Assembly: GCF_040276085.1 (NCBI RefSeq)
Contig: NZ_JBELOK010000001.1
Coordinates: forward strand, 1-64,000
Origin: Castellaniella sp040276085
GTDB lineage: Bacteria; Pseudomonadota; Gammaproteobacteria; Burkholderiales; Burkholderiaceae_B
Direction: 5' to 3'
DNA: 64,000 bases
The position numbers and the translations under genes are program-made. Below are positions 62,659 through 64,000 of the stretch, one piece after another. The notes beneath the pieces were generated by a model. It was not told the DNA's origin and did no database searches. It worked only from the letters and a program-made list of their open reading frames with translations. Numbering within the stretch: position 1 is the first letter of the stretch; every line of letters starts with the position of its first letter.

Positions 62659-63335
62659 GCTCCCAACCAACCCGCAATGCCTCCGTCGCCGAGATCGTGG
62701 AGATTCTGGAGGCGGATATTATTTTTGGGCGCCTGCGCCCAAACCAGGAACTCACCGAAGACACGCTGATGGATCGCTTCGATGCCAAGCGCCACGTCGT
62801 GCGATCCGTCATCCAAGAGCTTATGGGCCGGCGCATTGTGGTCAAACCACGATCAAAATCCGCTCGAGTCAAGGACTTCGCGCGCAAAGAAGTGGACGAG
62901 ATCTATCACATGCGCGAGCTGCTGCAGCGCGATGCAGCCATGATCATGCCCTTGCCTGCAGACGCGAATGCTTTAGCGGCGCTCAAGGAGACGCATGTCA
63001 AACATGCAGCAGCTGTGTCGGTAGAAGCCGATGTCAGCCTGATCCATCAATTGAATGATGAGTTCCACGATCAGCTGTTTGCCTTAAGTTGCAACCACGA
63101 GCTGTGCAAGGCGATTGCTTTCTATACCGAGGTCTCGAATCCCATCCGTTCGTACGGCATTGTGGAGCCGGCATGGCTGCAACAGGCTGTACACGAGCAT
63201 GCGGCGATGATCCGCGCTGTCGAACGGCAAGACCGGACCGCACTGGCTCACCTGGTGGTCGATCATATGCAGCCGACGCGGCGGCGTTGGGAAGTGCTGC
63301 ACACCGACAGAATGCCGCTGCATGCGGACGTGTAA
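62655..63335 (+). CDS. GntR-family transcriptional regulator, FCD type
   Basis: Regulator of 226 residues: N-terminal winged helix (about 8-75; the helix-turn-helix is around ELTEDTLMDRFDAKRHVVRS) and a helical FCD ligand domain (about 85-215) with three metal histidines in EFHDQLF, HEHAAM and VDHM. Such proteins sense carboxylates. It overlaps the hydrolase stop and precedes the oxidoreductase, so it likely controls both arms of this locus through the TATCAA-type sites. The usual Arg-rich N-terminus (LR.AI..G.L) is replaced by VEILEADIIFGRLRP. Confidence 0.9.
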   Translation: MSSQPTRNASVAEIVEILEADIIFGRLRPNQELTEDTLMDRFDAKRHVVRSVIQELMGRRIVVKPRSKSARVKDFARKEVDEIYHMRELLQRDAAMIMPLPADANALAALKETHVKHAAAVSVEADVSLIHQLNDEFHDQLFALSCNHELCKAIAFYTEVSNPIRSYGIVEPAWLQQAVHEHAAMIRAVERQDRTALAHLVVDHMQPTRRRWEVLHTDRMPLHADV

Positions 63336-63349
63336 CAGGAGAGAGCTGC

Positions 63350-64000
63350 GTGGAAGAAGTCGATTGCATTGTCATTGGCGCTGGTGTCGTGGGGCTGGCG
63401 GTTGCACGGGCGTGCGCACTTGCAGGGCACGAAACCATCGTCCTGGAAGCCGAATCAGCCATTGGCACGGGCACCAGTTCGCGCAATAGCGAAGTCATCC
63501 ATCGGGGGATCTACTACCCACCGGGTTCACTCAAGGCGCGGCTCTGCATCCAGGGGCACAAGGCGCTCTATGCCTATTGCGAAACACACGGTGTACCCCA
63601 CTGGCGCTGCGGCAAACTCATCGTTGCAACCGACGACCAGCAACTGCCCTCCCTCAAGGCACTGGCTGCCAACGCAAAGGCTAGCGGTGTGGACGACTTG
63701 CAATGGTTGACGGCTCCCCAGGCGCAGGCACAAGAGCCGGCATTACAGTGCGTGGCTGCACTCCATTCACCCTCCACGGGGATTGTGGATAGCCATGGCC
63801 TGATGCAGGCATTGCAGGGTGATCTGGAAGCCGCTGGCGGCATGCTGGCCTTGTGCTCACCGGTAGTGTCCGGATCAGCAGATGGCAAAGAAGGCGTCGT
63901 CTTGCAGGTGGGCGGCACACAGCCCATGGAGATCCGCGCCCGATGGCTGATCAATGCCGCAGGTTTGCAGGCAACGGCAATCTCTGCCAAGCTGGCAGGC
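63350..64000 (+). CDS. FAD-dependent oxidoreductase, L-2-hydroxyglutarate oxidase-like (partial)
   Basis: The gene runs off the window; 217 codons are visible with no stop. It starts at GTG 63350, six bases after GGAGAG. The Rossmann motif CIVIGAGVVGLAVARA is at residues 6-21. The block SSRNSEVIHRGIYYPPGSLK near residue 45 is the hallmark of the LhgO/L2HGDH group of DAO-fold enzymes, which oxidise 2-hydroxy acids and pass electrons to quinone. It is third in the operon with the hydrolase and GntR genes. Confidence 0.85.
   Translation, partial: MEEVDCIVIGAGVVGLAVARACALAGHETIVLEAESAIGTGTSSRNSEVIHRGIYYPPGSLKARLCIQGHKALYAYCETHGVPHWRCGKLIVATDDQQLPSLKALAANAKASGVDDLQWLTAPQAQAQEPALQCVAALHSPSTGIVDSHGLMQALQGDLEAAGGMLALCSPVVSGSADGKEGVVLQVGGTQPMEIRARWLINAAGLQATAISAKLAG

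Overview
The window looks like the chromosome of a denitrifying or nitrate-respiring betaproteobacterium, most likely family Alcaligenaceae (relatives of Bordetella, Achromobacter, Pusillimonas, Castellaniella). The reasons are the GC-rich coding sequence, the smc-zipA-ligA block, an OmpR/EnvZ pair closely resembling Bordetella RisA/RisS, a lipid A glycan cluster resembling Bordetella Lgm, and a complete narKGHJI operon. Genes are tightly packed. I see no insertion sequence, prophage, CRISPR array or rRNA gene, so this is core plus mild accessory chromosome rather than an island. The family assignment is inference from gene content.

Layout. 1-450: tRNA operon Ala-Glu-Asp on the minus strand with its own promoter and terminator. 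667-3953: bioB, a DMT-family exporter and an MFS transporter. 4024-8684: molybdenum cofactor genes moaC, moaD, moaE, moaB, moeA (plus strand) and mobA, moaA (minus). 8699-13484: a universal stress protein, a DUF442-type phosphatase/sulfurtransferase-like protein and a four-gene set (deacetylase, GtrA-type membrane protein, ArnT-like and ArnC-like glycosyltransferases) that should build and transfer an undecaprenyl-linked amino sugar to lipid A. 13627-15923: a nitric-oxide response operon (truncated haemoglobin, NnrS, NsrR) with a candidate NsrR operator over its promoter. 15906-24943: narK, narG, narH, narJ, narI and a parvulin-type isomerase, preceded by an FNR/ANR-like box. The cofactor genes supply the bis-MGD that NarG needs, and the NO genes deal with its downstream toxic product.

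25152-40658: serA; three c-di-GMP turnover genes plus the c-di-GMP-binding yajQ; the ovothiol synthase ovoA; a second DMT exporter; ung; azlCD; and an uncharacterised translationally coupled trio (flavin reductase, HCCA isomerase-like protein, glutamine amidotransferase). 40641-50946: ligA, zipA, smc, lplT, a divergent family-4 uracil-DNA glycosylase and a fused TsaB-RimI protein. 51099-58786: ompR-envZ, an AhpC-type peroxiredoxin, ispF-ispD and mfd. 58890-64000: a TRAP transporter facing a lactamase-fold hydrolase, a GntR/FCD regulator and the start of an L-2-hydroxyglutarate-oxidase-like flavoenzyme, probably one inducible catabolic unit of unknown substrate.

Nothing here is clearly a brand-new system. 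The most rewarding leads are the NsrR operator architecture, the TsaB-RimI fusion, the hairpin sitting over the envZ start, the Lgm-like locus with an inverted gtrA, the TRAP/2-hydroxyacid locus with TATCAA-type operators, the uncharacterised 38.6-40.7 kb trio, and a recurrent pattern of convergent genes whose 3' ends overlap.
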